The translations under genes and the position numbers were made by a program. The notes below the pieces were generated by a model. That model was not told where the DNA came from, did not search any database, and worked only from the letters and a program-made list of their open reading frames with translations. Shown piece after piece: positions 1-10,744 of a stretch of 64,000 nucleotides of DNA. The stretch lies in assembly GCA_964655935.1 (NCBI GenBank), contig CAZZNY010000001.1:124001-188000 (forward strand), in the 5' to 3' direction. Origin of the DNA: CAZZNY01 sp964655935 (GTDB lineage: Bacteria > Patescibacteriota > Gracilibacteria > BD1-5 > UBA2023). Each line of letters opens with the position of its first letter. The stretch's first letter is position 1.

Positions 1-231
1 TTTTTTTACATAGAATACCAAATGCTTTTCGCATGCACCGAACTTTATAAAATTTTTTTGTCCCTCTATTAAGGATACATGATTTGCACCATTTTCTTTT
101 GAAAACATAAGTTGTGAAAAATCATCTTCCCAAAAACAAAACGGACATATATCATAACTTCCAGGTGGTTCATCAAAAACAATATATCCACAACAGGGGC
201 AAGGGAATTTCTTTTTATTAGTATTAGACAT
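1..231 (-). CDS. CPCC-type cysteine-rich protein (3' end outside window)
   Basis: The gene runs off the left edge, so only the first 77 residues are visible. They contain a CPCCGY motif around residues 11-16, then DEPPGSYDICP and FCFWEDD. This is the pattern of the small CPCC cysteine-rich family (PF14206), whose paired cysteines probably bind zinc; its function is not established. The start ATG at 231 is the first in frame and is transcribed away from lepA. The frame of the same strand at 69-272 is a shadow. The family match is from motif recognition only. Confidence 0.8.
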   Translation of the reverse strand, partial: MSNTNKKKFPCPCCGYIVFDEPPGSYDICPFCFWEDDFSQLMFSKENGANHVSLIEGQKNFIKFGACEKHLVFYVKK

Positions 232-382
232 ATTGTTGAAATTTTAAAAAAATTAAATTCAAGTTTGTGCAATTTTTTAATATGCTTGATTATAAATTAT
301 TTGAATGTGAATGCAAAAATATCGTTGCTTTTTTCCTATTTTCCGTACAATGTGCCCATAATTTTAGCTTTTTCTTTTTTTC

Positions 383-2323
383 ATGTCACAACCAATCAAA
401 AATTTCTGTATCATTGCTCACATCGATCATGGAAAATCCACACTCGCAGATCGCATGCTCGAGATCACTGGAACTATCGCAAAACGAGATATGCACGCGC
501 AGACTCTTGATACTATGGATATCGAACAAGAACGTGGAATCACGATCAAACTCACACCAGTTCGTATGAACTGGAAGGGAACTCAGCTCAATCTTATCGA
601 TACTCCAGGGCACGTAGACTTCCAATACGAGGTTTCTCGAAGTCTTGCTTCGGTAGAATGAGCGATTCTCGTCGTCGATGCATCTCAAGGAATCGAAGCT
701 CAGACGCTTTCAAATGTCTATCTCGCAATCGAAAACGATCTCGAGATTATTCCTGTGCTCAATAAAATCGATCTTCCATCAGCGAATGTCGAAAAAGCGA
801 GTCATGAGATTATCGATCTTCTCTGATGTAAACGTGAAGATATTATCTGTGTAAGTGCGAAAACTGGAATGAATGTCGAGCAAGTTCTCGATGCGGTTCT
901 CGAGCGTATCCCTGCTCCGAAAAAACTCGATGGAGATTCAAATTTTGTTACGGACGATCGTCATGCAGAACTTGTCTCTGCATCACATGAACTATGAATT
1001 GATTCAGAACAGAATATAGGATGACAGAATTTTTGAAATTGTGTCAAAGCTCTCATTTTCGATTCTCAATACGATATGTATAAGTGAGTTGTTATCTATG
1101 TGAAGCTTTTTTCCGGAAAAATCAAAAAGTGAGACAAGCTCGAACTAATCCACACTGGTGCGAAGATCGATGCGCTCGAAGTCGGATGTTTCATGCCAAA
1201 ATATAATCCGATCGGAGTAATTAATGAATGAGAAATTGGCTATATCGTAACAGGCCTCAAATCTCTTCAGGATGCGAAAGTTGGTGATACGGTTTTTTCT
1301 GGAAAAGAAGAATATAAAAAACCAATCAAAGGATTTAAAAAAATTACTCCGTTTATCTTCGCTGGTATTTATTCGGTCGATCCTGACGAATATCCGAAGC
1401 TGAAAGACGCGATCGAAAAACTTACTCTCAATGATTCATCTCTCGTTACTGAGAATGAAGTTTCTCCAGCTCTTGGACATGGTTTTCGATGTGGTTTTCT
1501 CTGACTTCTGCATCTTGATATCGTAAAAGAACGTCTCTGGCGAGAACATAATATGGACGTTATTATGACAAGTCCACAGGTTACTTATCGAGTGCTGGTC
1601 GCCGGAAATAAAGTGGCAGAATATCCACGATCGAAGCCAGAACTTCTGGAATATGAAGGTCAGACTTGCACATATGTATACTTTTCGAATCCAGAAGATC
1701 TTCCAAAACCAGGAACTTATAAACACATCGAAGAACCGATTGCGAAAGTAGATCTTATCACGCCGTCAGAATTTATCGGAAATCTTATGTGACTTGCGAA
1801 GGATCGTCGTGGTGTTTTCAAGAATCAACATTTTATCGATGCTGATCGCGTCATTCTCGAATACGAGATTCCGCTTGCAGAACTCGTTGGTGATTTTTAT
1901 GATGATCTCAAAAGCCTTTCGTCAGGATATGCGAGTATGAGTTATGAATTCCGCCGTTATCAGAAAGATTCTCTCGAAAAACTCGATATTATAGTCGCTG
2001 GAGAAATTCTCGAAGCGCTTTCTATGATGGTTCACTCAGAACGAGCAAGAGCTGTCGGAGCGAAAATCTGCGAAAAACTCAAGGATAATATCCCAAAAGC
2101 ACAATTTTCTATCGCGATCCAAGCGGCCATCGGAGCGAATGTTATCGCACGAGAGACGATCGGAGCTCTTCGTAAAGATGTTACCGCGAAGCTCTACGGT
2201 TGAGATGTAAGCCGTAAACGAAAAGTACTCGAAAAACAGAAAGAAGGAAAGAAAAAAATGCGACAATTCGGAAAAGTAAGTATTCCATCGGAGACGTTTG
2301 TGAATATTTTGAAAAAGTCATAA
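383..2323 (+). CDS. lepA: Elongation factor 4 (LepA) with an in-frame repeat insertion
   Basis: This is a translational GTPase that acts on the ribosome. The G1 motif AHIDHGKST is at residues 12-20, G3 DTPGH at 73-77 and G4 NKID at 127-130. The C-terminal LepA-specific region is complete (SIAIQAAIGANVIARET, GGDVSRKRK, QKEGKKKMRQ). Several TGA codons are read as Gly, including one in VEGAILVVDAS. The protein has 646 residues against about 600 usually. The excess includes about 33 residues at roughly 187-219, just before ALIFDS, which encode a dispersed repeat. There is no Shine-Dalgarno site; the start follows a T-rich run. Confidence 0.97.
941..1039 (+). repeat. Palindromic repeat element inside lepA
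   Basis: The core is about 960-1025. It starts with a diverged copy of the family C inverted repeat (gtcatgcagaacttgtctc then tgcatc) and ends with ggatgac, the same terminus as intergenic copies at 9470, 15527 and 26152. It is translated in frame, with peptide HAELVSAS at residues 194-201 and two TGA codons read as Gly. It lies where LepA homologues have only a short linker. Confidence 0.75.
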
Positions 2324-2361
2324 AGTCTGTAAAGTTTGTAAAGTCCATAAAGTCGAAAGTC
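2321..2361 (+). repeat. Short tandem array AAAGTC(T/C)(G/A)TA (family E)
   Basis: Four to five units of about 9-10 bases of the type aaagtctgt / aaagtccat. The first unit includes the lepA stop codon. Related arrays are at 5481-5527 and 52156-52202. Confidence 0.75.
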
Positions 2362-2403
2362 TCGTCACTCGCGAAGTACGAGGCAATCTAGAAAAATCAA
2401 TAT

Positions 2404-2443
2404 GTCATCCTGGAATCCTCCGCCGCGGCGGACGGGAATGACA
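2404..2443. repeat. Dispersed palindromic repeat, family D
   Basis: Begins gtcatcctggaatcc, has a GC-rich ccgccgcggcgg centre and ends gggaatgac. Relatives are at 20964-20993 and in the right half of the element at 52207-52291. Confidence 0.6.
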
Positions 2444-2484
2444 AATATTCGATATTCCACAACAACTAATCATTTTCATATATA

Positions 2485-3378
2485 ATGCCATTTGATCTTA
2501 TCATTCAAAATATCTCATCGTTTTTCTCTGCAGAATATATTCTCATTATATTGTTACTCTGAGGAATTATTTTGGAAGTTGTTTTAAGAAACGTAAAAAA
2601 GAGTCTGAAGTCGTCGATTTATTCTCAGTACGATGAATCTACCGACCCAAAGCATGCAGAATTCTATCTTGAATACTATCGAAAAAGTCAGATTGTAGAT
2701 ATGATTCGAGTATTTATCATTGTGGTAATTCTCGTTTATGTAGTAGTTACGAAAACCTGAGGTGGATGAAGCTTTCTTGCGGTTGCTGCGTGAGCTGTCG
2801 TTCTCACTTTTAAAGATATCATTCTTTCTGCGGTTGCCTTTTTCTTTGTTGTACCAAAGTTTCCGGTCGGCTCTAGTATTGCTATAGAATTTTCGGATGA
2901 TCACAGTGTTCAATGACAGATAATATTTGTCCGAATACTATCGGTCTGAATTGTAGGTAGAGATAAGCTCTGAGAAAATACTGGTAAAATGTTTGAGATT
3001 CCGACACATCGATTCCTTACAGATATCATCCGAAAAGAAGAACTTGATGTGGAAAGTATCCGAAAAGAAATCGTAAAGATTCCGTTTCATCCTAACGAAT
3101 TTCCGATTGATTTTCCGACTTTTTTGGCTGAATTCCAGACTTTTCTCAATATTCTTTTTCCTATCCGTAATCGTACAAATGTCGGAAATTATGCGACGTT
3201 CATCGGTCATAAGTATAAGATCGATTATGATTATGTAGAGGATCGATATATTGAGATTGTGTTACGATATGTGGGAAGTCATAAGAAGAATATCGAGCGA
3301 AAACAAAAAATCATCTCTTTCGTAGAATCTCGAAGAATTCGATATAACAGCAAGCCACAAGTGCAAAGTGAAGAATAA
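2485..3378 (+). CDS. MscS-like mechanosensitive channel protein
   Basis: A 297-residue membrane protein. A first hydrophobic segment lies at residues 10-33 and a second at about 72-92. A Gly/Ala-rich helix follows (AVAAGAVVLTFKDIILSAVAF), like the pore-lining TM3 of MscS. Then comes a beta domain ending in GKMFEIPTHRFL, the position of the family's pattern G-x-I-x-I-P-N. It would act as a channel that opens on membrane tension. Three TGA codons in the membrane part are read as Gly. The tail from about residue 185 is charged and not recognised. Family assignment rests on pattern, not on a search. Confidence 0.75.
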
Positions 3379-3388
3379 GTGAAGATTT

Positions 3389-3415
3389 TTGACAAATTTT
3401 CAAATTATCTATAAT
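3389..3415 (+). promoter_or_regulatory. Candidate promoter for the ABC exporter
   Basis: TTGACA at 3389-3394 and TATAAT at 3410-3415, both perfect consensus boxes, with a 15-base spacer that is shorter than usual. It would give a leader of about 275 bases before the ATG at 3696. Confidence 0.55.
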
Positions 3416-3695
3416 CGAAAGCGCGAACAACTTTCTTTTCTTTATTTCAGTATTTCCTAATTTTTCCATTATGGTACGAATTTATATGCTAGCTTCTAGC
3501 GCAAACTAGTTTTTATCGCTCGTTGGTATAGTTTTACTATTCAAGATGAATATTTTTATCAGACACGAGTAGAAGCGATAATTTCTTTTCAAAAACAACT
3601 AACATTTTCATACTCAAAAAATCTACTTCAAGTGGAGACGATATCCCTGGCCTCGCTAAATATCACCACGGTTTACTCCTTTTTCTTTTTTGATT
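3416..3695 (+). other. Gene-free leader, possibly structured
   Basis: No conserved ORF. It contains a 12-codon ORF (3472-3510), a ctag-cgcaaa-ctag hairpin near 3497-3509, and a long-range pairing of tatcgct (3514-3520) with agcgata (3574-3580) that encloses about 50 bases. It could be a cis-regulatory leader of the ABC transporter gene. I do not recognise a known riboswitch. Confidence 0.3.
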
Positions 3696-5480
3696 ATGTC
3701 GAAAAATATACACACAAAAAACTTTTCTACCTGGCGAGTAATAAAGTATTTCTGGCAGCAAAGTGCTGCAAATCGCCATTTATTCTATATGGGGTGTATT
3801 ATCATCCTTTTAGTTTCTACATTAAATGCTTATACCCCAGTAATTTTCAAGAATGTTCTTGACCTTGCTGCGGCATATACAAAAACTCCAAACGCAAAAA
3901 TTCTTTCAGACTTAACACATCAAGTATGGGTGTTTGCTACATTTGGGATCATTGGGATTATAGGGTGGCGACTGAATGATCTTATTATGATTCCTTTTGA
4001 GATGAGAACCATGCGTTCGATATATCTTTCTATTTTTAGATATGTTCACGATCATTCACATGCTTTCTTTGCGAATCATTTTTCTGGCTCGATTCTTCGT
4101 CAGATGGGTCGTCTTGTACGTTGATTTGAGGCATTTACTGATATATTACTGTATGATTTTTTGATGATTATTTTTGAGGCAGTTACTATGCTTTATTTTC
4201 TTTCTCGTGAAAGTGTACTTATAGCGCTTGTATTTCTTGGATTTATCGTCATTTTTGTGACACTTTCGTATTTTGTATATAAATTCACGAATCCATTTAG
4301 TATAAGAGCAAATGAGAAAGATACTGAGGTATCTGGTTATTTAGCTGATACACTCGCAAATAATATTAATCTAAAGCTTTTTAGCTCAGGAGAATATGAA
4401 CGTCATATGTTTGATGAGAAACTAAAAATCTGGACTCATCACACTGGAAGATCGTGGTTTGCAAATGGTTTTAGTTGGTGAGTTATGTGAATATTCACAC
4501 GAGGTTTTCTCTTTACAGTCCTCTTTGTAGGGATTATTCTCATAGGAAAATGATTACTGAGTGTTGGAATGTTGGGGCTTATTATTATCTATGGTTCGAG
4601 GCTGATTGATTATCTTTGGTGAGTTGGAAATGTCTTTAAGCGTTTCTCGCAGCTTATCGGTGAATCTGCTGAGATGCTGGATGTCTTAGATACCCCCCAT
4701 GATGTTACGAATATTGAAGGAGCACAAGATATTCTTATAAAAACATGAAAAATTGAATTAAAGAATGTAAATTTTGCTTATACAGATGGGAAACAAATAT
4801 TTTCTGATTTCTCTATCGTTGTTCGCCCTGGAGAGAGAGTTGGATTAGTATGAGCATCTGGAGCGTGAAAATCGACACTTATTAAGCTTCTCCTACGACT
4901 TGTGGATATTAATTCTGGAGAGATTTTGATTGATGGACAAAATATTGCAGAGGTTACGCAGACTTCTCTTCGAAAAGCACTTTCCATGGTTCCTCAGGAT
5001 CCACTTCTTTTTCATAGAAGTGTCTGAGAAAACATAAAATATGGAAGATCTGAAGCGACTCAAGAAGAAGTTGTAGATGTATCAATACGAACCTGTTGTC
5101 ATGATTTTATCTCAGCATTTCCAGAATGATATGAGACTCTGGTTGGTGAACGATGAGTCAAGCTCTCTGGTGGTGAACGTCAGCGAGTAGCGATAGCTCG
5201 TGCTCTTCTCGAGAATTCTCCAGTATTTCTTCTCGATGAAGCAACTTCGAGTCTCGATTCTGAATCAGAACAGCTTATTCAGAAAGCACTCGACGAAGCG
5301 ATGAAAGGAAAGACAGTTATCGCGATCGCACACCGACTTTCGACGATCATGAAGATGGACCGAATTCTCGTTCTTGATGGTGGAAAAATTGTCGAAGAAG
5401 GAACGCATGATGAACTTCTTGCAAAACTTGATGGAAAATATGCTGAGCTTTGGAATATTCAGTCGGGAGGATACTTATAG
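3696..5480 (+). CDS. ABC exporter, fused membrane and ATPase domains
   Basis: A half-transporter of 594 residues with about six membrane segments in residues 20-330, followed by an ATPase domain. Walker A GASGAGKST starts at residue 386, and its first and third Gly are both TGA. The signature LSGGE is at 490-494, Walker B is VFLLDEATS near 511, and the H-loop is AIAHRLST. It should work as a dimer and export a lipid, peptide or drug; the substrate cannot be read from sequence. ATG at 3696 is preferred over the TTG six bases upstream. It is not next to the second ABC gene at 7495, so whether they pair is unknown. Confidence 0.93.
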
Positions 5481-5527
5481 AAGTCGAAAGTCTGTAAAGT
5501 TCATAAAGTCTATAAAGTCGAAAGTTA
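5481..5527 (+). repeat. Short tandem array (family E)
   Basis: Units gaaagtctgt, aaagttcat, aaagtctat, aaagtcgaaagt. The array begins directly after the TAG stop of the ABC gene, in the same way that the 2321 array begins at the lepA stop. Confidence 0.75.
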
Positions 5528-5675
5528 AAATGTTAAAGGTTAAAAGAAAAATTATACGTCATCCTGGAATTTTCTGGATATCGTAATTTCCGAAGTTATA
5601 GAAAATCTTCCAGAAAATATCCGGGATCTTCCGCTGTGTAACTCAGCTTTCGAAGAAAATAAAATTGTTACTCGT

Positions 5676-5704
5676 GACCCGGGGGTTCCTGGAACTCCCG
5701 GGTC
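5676..5704. repeat. Near-perfect 14-bp palindrome
   Basis: The arms gacccgggggttcc and ggaactcccgggtc pair with one G-T wobble and almost no loop. No T-run follows on the + strand. A related hairpin with a T-run serves as a terminator at 49654. Confidence 0.7.
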
Positions 5705-5758
5705 AATAAAAGTTGCATATTAGCCGAATACGATTACAATCTAACAAAATTTGTTTTA

Positions 5759-5863
5759 AGCTTTGTCATTCTGAGGAGGTACGACGAAGAATCCCTTACA
5801 TATGAAGAATGATAATACCCTTGAGTATAAGGGATCCTTCGCTGCGCTCAGGATGACAAAGCT
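5759..5863. repeat. Dispersed palindromic repeat, family B, copy 1
   Basis: Ends are ctttgtcattctgag and ctcaggatgacaaag. Internal arms are cgaagaatccctta and ataagggatccttcg. Other copies are at 11982, 46798 and 47711, with a half copy at 63078. Together with the family E array and the 5676 palindrome this fills the 410-base gap before folD; a degraded family D-like stretch lies at about 5557-5630. Confidence 0.85.
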
Positions 5864-5890
5864 ATCTTTTATTCTATTGTTCTTTTTTGA

Positions 5891-7342
5891 ATGAATACAA
5901 TTAACTTCGATATTCGACAATTCACACTCGACATAAAATCAGATCTCGCAGAAAAAACGAAGAATTTGTTCGCAAAATGAGTGAATCTAAAACTCTGCGA
6001 TATCTGTGTATGAAGCGATCCTTCGATCGAATCTTATGTCCGTATCAAATCTCGAATCGCGAGTGAACTTGGAGTCGAGCTTATTGTCGATATCTTGGAT
6101 GAAGATATTTCTCAGGTTGAACTTCATAAAAAAATGGTAGCACGAAGTACAGATCCAAAAATACATGGAATTATTTTGGAAAGTCCGCTTCCGTTGCATC
6201 TTGATTATAACCTTGCTATTTCTCAGATCAATCCTATTAAAGACGTTGATGGCCTTCATCCGAAAAATCTTGGTCGACTCATTAATAATACGACCGATGA
6301 TGGACTTATTCCTGCGACTCCGCTCGCATGTATGAAAATACTATCCGAACTATTTCCGAATCTTTCAGGTCTAAATATTGTTATCATAGGTTCTGGTCGT
6401 ACCGTCGGAAAACCACTTGCAAATATTCTTATGAATCATGATGCAACGGTTTTTGTCTGTAATAAATATACGAAAAATCTCGCAGAAATCTGTCGAAAAT
6501 CCGATGTAATTATCACGGCTGCTGGAGTTATAAAACTTATAACGGCTGAAATGATAACTGAAAAAACGGTGATTATCGATGTCGGACAAAATTATACTTC
6601 TGAGGGAAAAATGGTCGGTGATGCAGATTACGAAGCTCTCAAAGATATTGTCTCATATATTACTCCAGTTCCAGGCTGAGTCGGACCAGTGACGAATGCT
6701 ATGATTTTTGAAAATCTCTTACAGTGCGTTTTTCTTCAAGAAAAAGCGGATCCTTTTGAAGTTTCTGTAAATTATTTTATTGAACAATCGCGAGGACCAA
6801 ATATGCCAGGTTGAGGTTGAATTGCTGCTATGACAGCAATTCAGTCAGCAAGCATGGTTTCTATGGTATATAATCTGACGAAAGATATTGATTGTAGTAA
6901 AGAAATATCTGAGCTTTCGCATATTATTGATGAACTTAAGGAAATTTATTCTAAAGATATCGAAGTATTCAATGCATATCTTTTAGCATTGAAACTACCA
7001 AAAGAGACAGATGAACAAAAAGCTCTCAGAAGTGAAAAAATTCAGAATCTTCTCAAAGAAGCCTGTGATATTCCACTGAGTCTTGCAAATAATTGTAAAA
7101 ATATTCTAGAAATCGCTAAACATGCAGCTAAGGTTGGTAATTCTCATGCACTTTCTGATGTAGAAGTAGGGATCGAGCTTTCTCAAGCTTCTGCTATCTC
7201 CGCACTTTCGGCTGTGGATTTGAACATTAGAACTATAAAAGATCTTGAATTCTCTGAGACGATGAAATATAAAAAAGAAGATATTTTAGTAGAAATCACA
7301 ATTTTAAAAAACAATATTGTACAGATTCTCAGTGAAAGATAG
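5891..7342 (+). CDS. folD: FolD fused to a methenyl-THF cyclohydrolase (FTCD-C/FchA) domain
   Basis: Residues 1 to about 285 are a FolD domain: YVRIK with the catalytic Tyr49/Lys53 pair, ESPLPLH, DVDGLHPKN, GSGRTVGKP for NADP, and TPVPGGVGP near 258-266. FolD interconverts methylene-, methenyl- and formyl-tetrahydrofolate in the cytoplasm. From about residue 294 the chain continues without a stop into SRGPNMPGGGGIAAM, the start of the formiminotransferase-cyclodeaminase C domain (FchA-like), all helical to residue 483. The TGA codons inside PGGVG and PGGGG are Gly, so this is one 483-residue gene. The fused domain repeats FolD's own cyclohydrolase activity, which is unusual. Confidence 0.9.
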
Positions 7343-7360
7343 TCTCTTAAAACATGAAAA

Positions 7361-7386
7361 AGAGCTTCATGTGAAGCTCTTTTTTC
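7361..7386 (+). terminator. Intrinsic terminator after folD
   Basis: agagcttca and tgaagctct pair around a two-base loop, and a run of T follows. Confidence 0.9.
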
Positions 7387-7494
7387 TACTCTTAATTATA
7401 TTAATTATTTTCGTATTCGCAATTGTATTTTTTCTTTTGCAAGAAAGCCAAAAAACATTATAAAGACTTCTCTTATCCAATAATTTTATTGCCT

Positions 7495-9315
7495 ATGTCA
7501 AAAATTATGGATGTTTTTAAATCACCGATTCTCGGATTTCAAAAATTTTTTCGTGGAGTTATACGTATCTATAGATTTGCATGGAAAGAATTTTCAGGAA
7601 GTACTATTTTACTTCTTATTTTGACTGTAATTGGAACGATTTTTTATTATATGAACCGAGCATTTTTGGGTTTACTTTTAAATAAACTTATAGATACGGT
7701 TGCTGGAAAGTCCACAGGATGAATGTCACTTACTATATTATTGATCGTATTGCTAATTTCTCTTATTATCCCACGTCTTACGAGCGCTTTTTCTCAGTTT
7801 ATAAATATTAGATTTTCTCGTCATTTTCAACATTTTTATGAAACGGCTGTTCATAAAAAAACAGTCGCACTTGATTTTGCATCACATGATAATCCAAAAC
7901 GAAATGATCTTTTTCAACGAGTCAGAGATAATATGTGGAGAATATCGAATTTTTATCTTCGTCCTATCTGGCTCATAGAACCGATAATCTTGGTAATAGC
8001 CACACTTGTTACGCTTGCTACAATTAATCCTTGGTTCTGACTCATTTTATTTATAGCTACTTTGCCAGAATTAATTGTAGAGGTAAAAACTGGATATCGC
8101 ATGTGGGGAATCTGGAGTGCAAATGCTGAGATTCGTCGCAGATACTTTAGTTTTACTAATTTTTTTAATAAAAAAGAATCCATTACTGAATTAAAACTTT
8201 TCTGAAATATCTCATATTTTCTACAGAAGATTTCAAAATTGTTTTTTGATTTTTCGAATGAACAATCAAAACTCGAAAAAAAGAGACTTGGCTGGGCTAT
8301 GGGTGCGAGTTTACTGGCTCAGTGTTGAGTTGTTATCGTATCTATTTGGATGATTGATATGGCGATGAGTGGTGCGATTAAGATCGGAACTTTCACATTT
8401 CTATTCTTTCTTATTACGGGTTTCCAGCAGAATCTTTCGCAGTTCTTTCGTTTTCTCGGTCAGCAGAGTGAAGACTCTCATCATATTGAGGATTATTTTG
8501 AGTTTTTAAATCTTGAAAACACTATTGTACAAAATACAAATGGAATTAAGCTCAACACAGATTCACCAGTAATTCGTTTTGAAAATGTATCATTCAAATA
8601 TCCGGAGACTGAAAAATATGTGCTGAAAAATATTAATCTAGAGATTCATCCTGGTGAAAAACTCGCAATAGTATGAGTGAATGGAGCAGGGAAGTCGACA
8701 CTTATCAAGCTCTTGTTCCGTTTTTATGATCCGACAGAGTGAAGAATTCTCATAAATGAAATTGATCTCAAAGATGTTGATCAAAATGACTGGTATGGAC
8801 ATCTTGGTGCACTATTTCAAGAATTCGTGAATTACCGATTGCCACTCAGAGAAGCAGTTGCTGTTGGAAATACGACTTTTGAAATTGATGACGAACGTGT
8901 AAAAATAGCTCTTGAACAAAGTCAATCATCTGGATTTACTGCTCTTTGGAAAAATGGAATCTATCAACAACTCGGAAAAGAATTCACTGACTGAGTCGAA
9001 CCGTCCGTAGGCCAATGGCAAAAGCTAGCCTTAGCACGAGTATTTTATCGCTGAGCGAATGTTTTCGTGCTTGATGAACCAACGAGTGCAATCGACGCTG
9101 AAGCGGAAGCAAATGTATTCGAAAATCTTGCTAAGCTTCCAAGTGATAAAACAGTAATTTTTGTTTCCCATCGTTTCTCGACGATTCGCCAAGCAAACAG
9201 AATCTGTGTTCTCGAAGACGGAAAAATATCCGAACTTTGAACGCACGAAGAATTGATATCGAATGATGCGACTTATAAGAGATTGTTTGAGTTGCAGGCG
9301 AAGGGATACCAATAG
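7495..9315 (+). CDS. ABC exporter with a degenerate signature motif
   Basis: 606 residues: a membrane domain of about five or six helices (residues 30-325) and an ATPase domain. Walker A GVNGAGKST starts at residue 394 with a TGA-coded Gly. Walker B is VFVLDEPTS and the H-loop is FVSHRFST. The signature position reads SVGQWQK (504-510) instead of LSGGQ; the Q-W-Q-K context is seen in some exporters of this type. The N-terminal ATG at 7495 fits the domain start better than upstream options. It probably acts as a homodimer or pairs with another half-transporter; the substrate is unknown. Confidence 0.9.
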
Positions 9316-9343
9316 GAATTAAGAATTAAGAATTAAGAATGAA
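9316..9343 (+). repeat. Short tandem array GAATTAA (family G)
   Basis: Three and a half copies of gaattaa start directly after the TAG stop of the ABC gene. A similar array is at 48280-48311. Confidence 0.75.
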
Positions 9344-9427
9344 TGGTCGTCATTGTGAGACACGAAGCAAGCTAGTTTTTGCTATTCTTCCAAACTAATA
9401 AATTTGTAATTTAACTTTAAAAATAAA

Positions 9428-9455
9428 TAAAACCCCCAGTTCTGGGGGTTTTATT
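9428..9455. terminator. Bidirectional terminator between ABC gene and metK
   Basis: aaaaccccca and tgggggtttt pair around gttc. The flanking A and T runs let it work on both strands, which suits convergent genes. Confidence 0.9.
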
Positions 9456-9469
9456 GGCTTGAAAATTCA

Positions 9470-9500
9470 GGGGATCCTGAAACAAGTTCAGGATGACAGA
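9470..9500. repeat. Dispersed repeat, family C
   Basis: ggggatcctgaa and ttcaggatgaca form a short inverted repeat. It matches copies at 15527 and 26152 and the copies inside lepA and the DUF4012 gene. Confidence 0.8.
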
Positions 9501-9504
9501 TTAA

Positions 9505-10662
9505 TTATACATTTTTCAATAATTCCTCCACTTTATCACATTTTTCCCATGCAACACCGAGATTCTCTCTACCGAGGTGTCCGTATGCAGCGAGTTGTTT
9601 GAAGATAGGATTTCTGAGCTGGAGCATTTCGATGATTCCTCGTGGACGAAGATCGAATACTTTTCGTACGGCAGCAGAGATTTGTTCTTCAGAAACCGTA
9701 TTGGTTCCGAAGGTATCGATGAGAACTGAGATTGGTTCAGCAACTCCGATTGCGTAAGCAATCTGAACTTCACATTTTGTAGCGAGTTTTGCAGCTACTA
9801 CGTTTTTTGCTACGTATCGTGCTGCATATGCTGCTGATCGGTCGACTTTCGTAGGATCTTTTCCTGAGAATGCTCATCCACCGTGTCGTGCATATCAACC
9901 GTACGTATCGACGATGATTTTTCGACCTGTGAGACCAGTATCACCCTTAGGACCACCAATAACGAATCGTCCTGTTGGATTTACGAAGATTTTAGTCTGA
10001 GCATCAAATAATTCAGCCGGAACGATTGGCTTGATAACGAACTCTATAAGATCTTTTCGGATTTGTTCAAGAGTTACGTTATCGTCGTGTTGTGTAGAGA
10101 TAACGATCGTGTCGATTCGAGTAATTTTTCAGTCAGTGTATTCGATAGTTACTTGTGTTTTTCCATCTGGTCGAAGATACGTAAGGGTATTATCTTTTCG
10201 TACTTTCGTAAGCTGAAGCGCGAGTTTATGAGAAAGTGCGATCGGAAGTGGCATAAGCTCTGGAGTCTCATCACAAGCGTATCCGAAAACCATTCCTTGA
10301 TCACCTGCACCGATTTGTTTTTCATCTTCTTGTGCATTATTTACTCACTGAGCAATGTCTGGAGATTGTGTGTGGATATTGATGATGATTTTTGCTGTTT
10401 CCGGATCGAAACCGAGTTCGTCGGAAGTATATCCGATAGCTGTGATGGTAGCTTTTGCTACTGCTTCATAATCTACCTTTGCAGTAGTTGTAACTTCTCC
10501 GCAGATTGCGAGAAATTGTTCTGATATAGTGGTTTCCACAGCCACTCGAGCGAGGGAATCTTGGCTATAGATAGCATCGAGAATCGCATCAGAGACTTGA
10601 TCGCAGACCTTATCCGGATGTCCTTCGGTTACGGATTCTGAGGTAAATAATCGTTTTGTCAT
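9505..10662 (-). CDS. metK: S-adenosylmethionine synthetase
   Basis: Makes S-adenosylmethionine from ATP and methionine in the cytoplasm. The three repeated subdomains are present: GHPDKVCDQVSDAILD at residues 14-29, GAGDQGMVFGY after a TGA-coded Gly stretch, and GGGAFSGKDPTKVDRS in the C-terminal third. Length 385 residues, as expected. Expression should be controlled by the SAM-I riboswitch directly upstream, so the product represses its own synthesis. All the plus-strand ORFs across this span are antisense shadows. Confidence 0.98.
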
Positions 10663-10693
10663 AGAAAATTAGAAAAAAGAATAAAAAACAAAA

Positions 10694-10720
10694 GAAAAAC
10701 TCCTTTGATGAAAAAGGAGT
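10694..10720 (-). terminator. Riboswitch-controlled terminator of metK
   Basis: Reading the minus strand, actcctttttcatcaaaggagt forms a hairpin followed by a run of T, between the SAM-I aptamer and the metK start. It is the expected expression platform. Confidence 0.85.
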
Positions 10721-10744
10721 CGTTTTGCATATTATTGCCGATCT

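Noticed and set aside
383..2323. lepA and similar genes as frameshifted pseudogenes
   Set aside because: The breaks are all TGA, all in the same frame, and fall at conserved Gly positions; recoding explains them all.
5676..5704. Intrinsic terminator of the ABC gene
   Set aside because: The hairpin is strong but has almost no loop, no T-run on the plus strand, and lies 200 bases after the gene.
10063..10524. A 153-residue plus-strand ORF with many Cys and Ser
   Set aside because: It lies entirely opposite metK and shows only the mirrored codon pattern of that gene.
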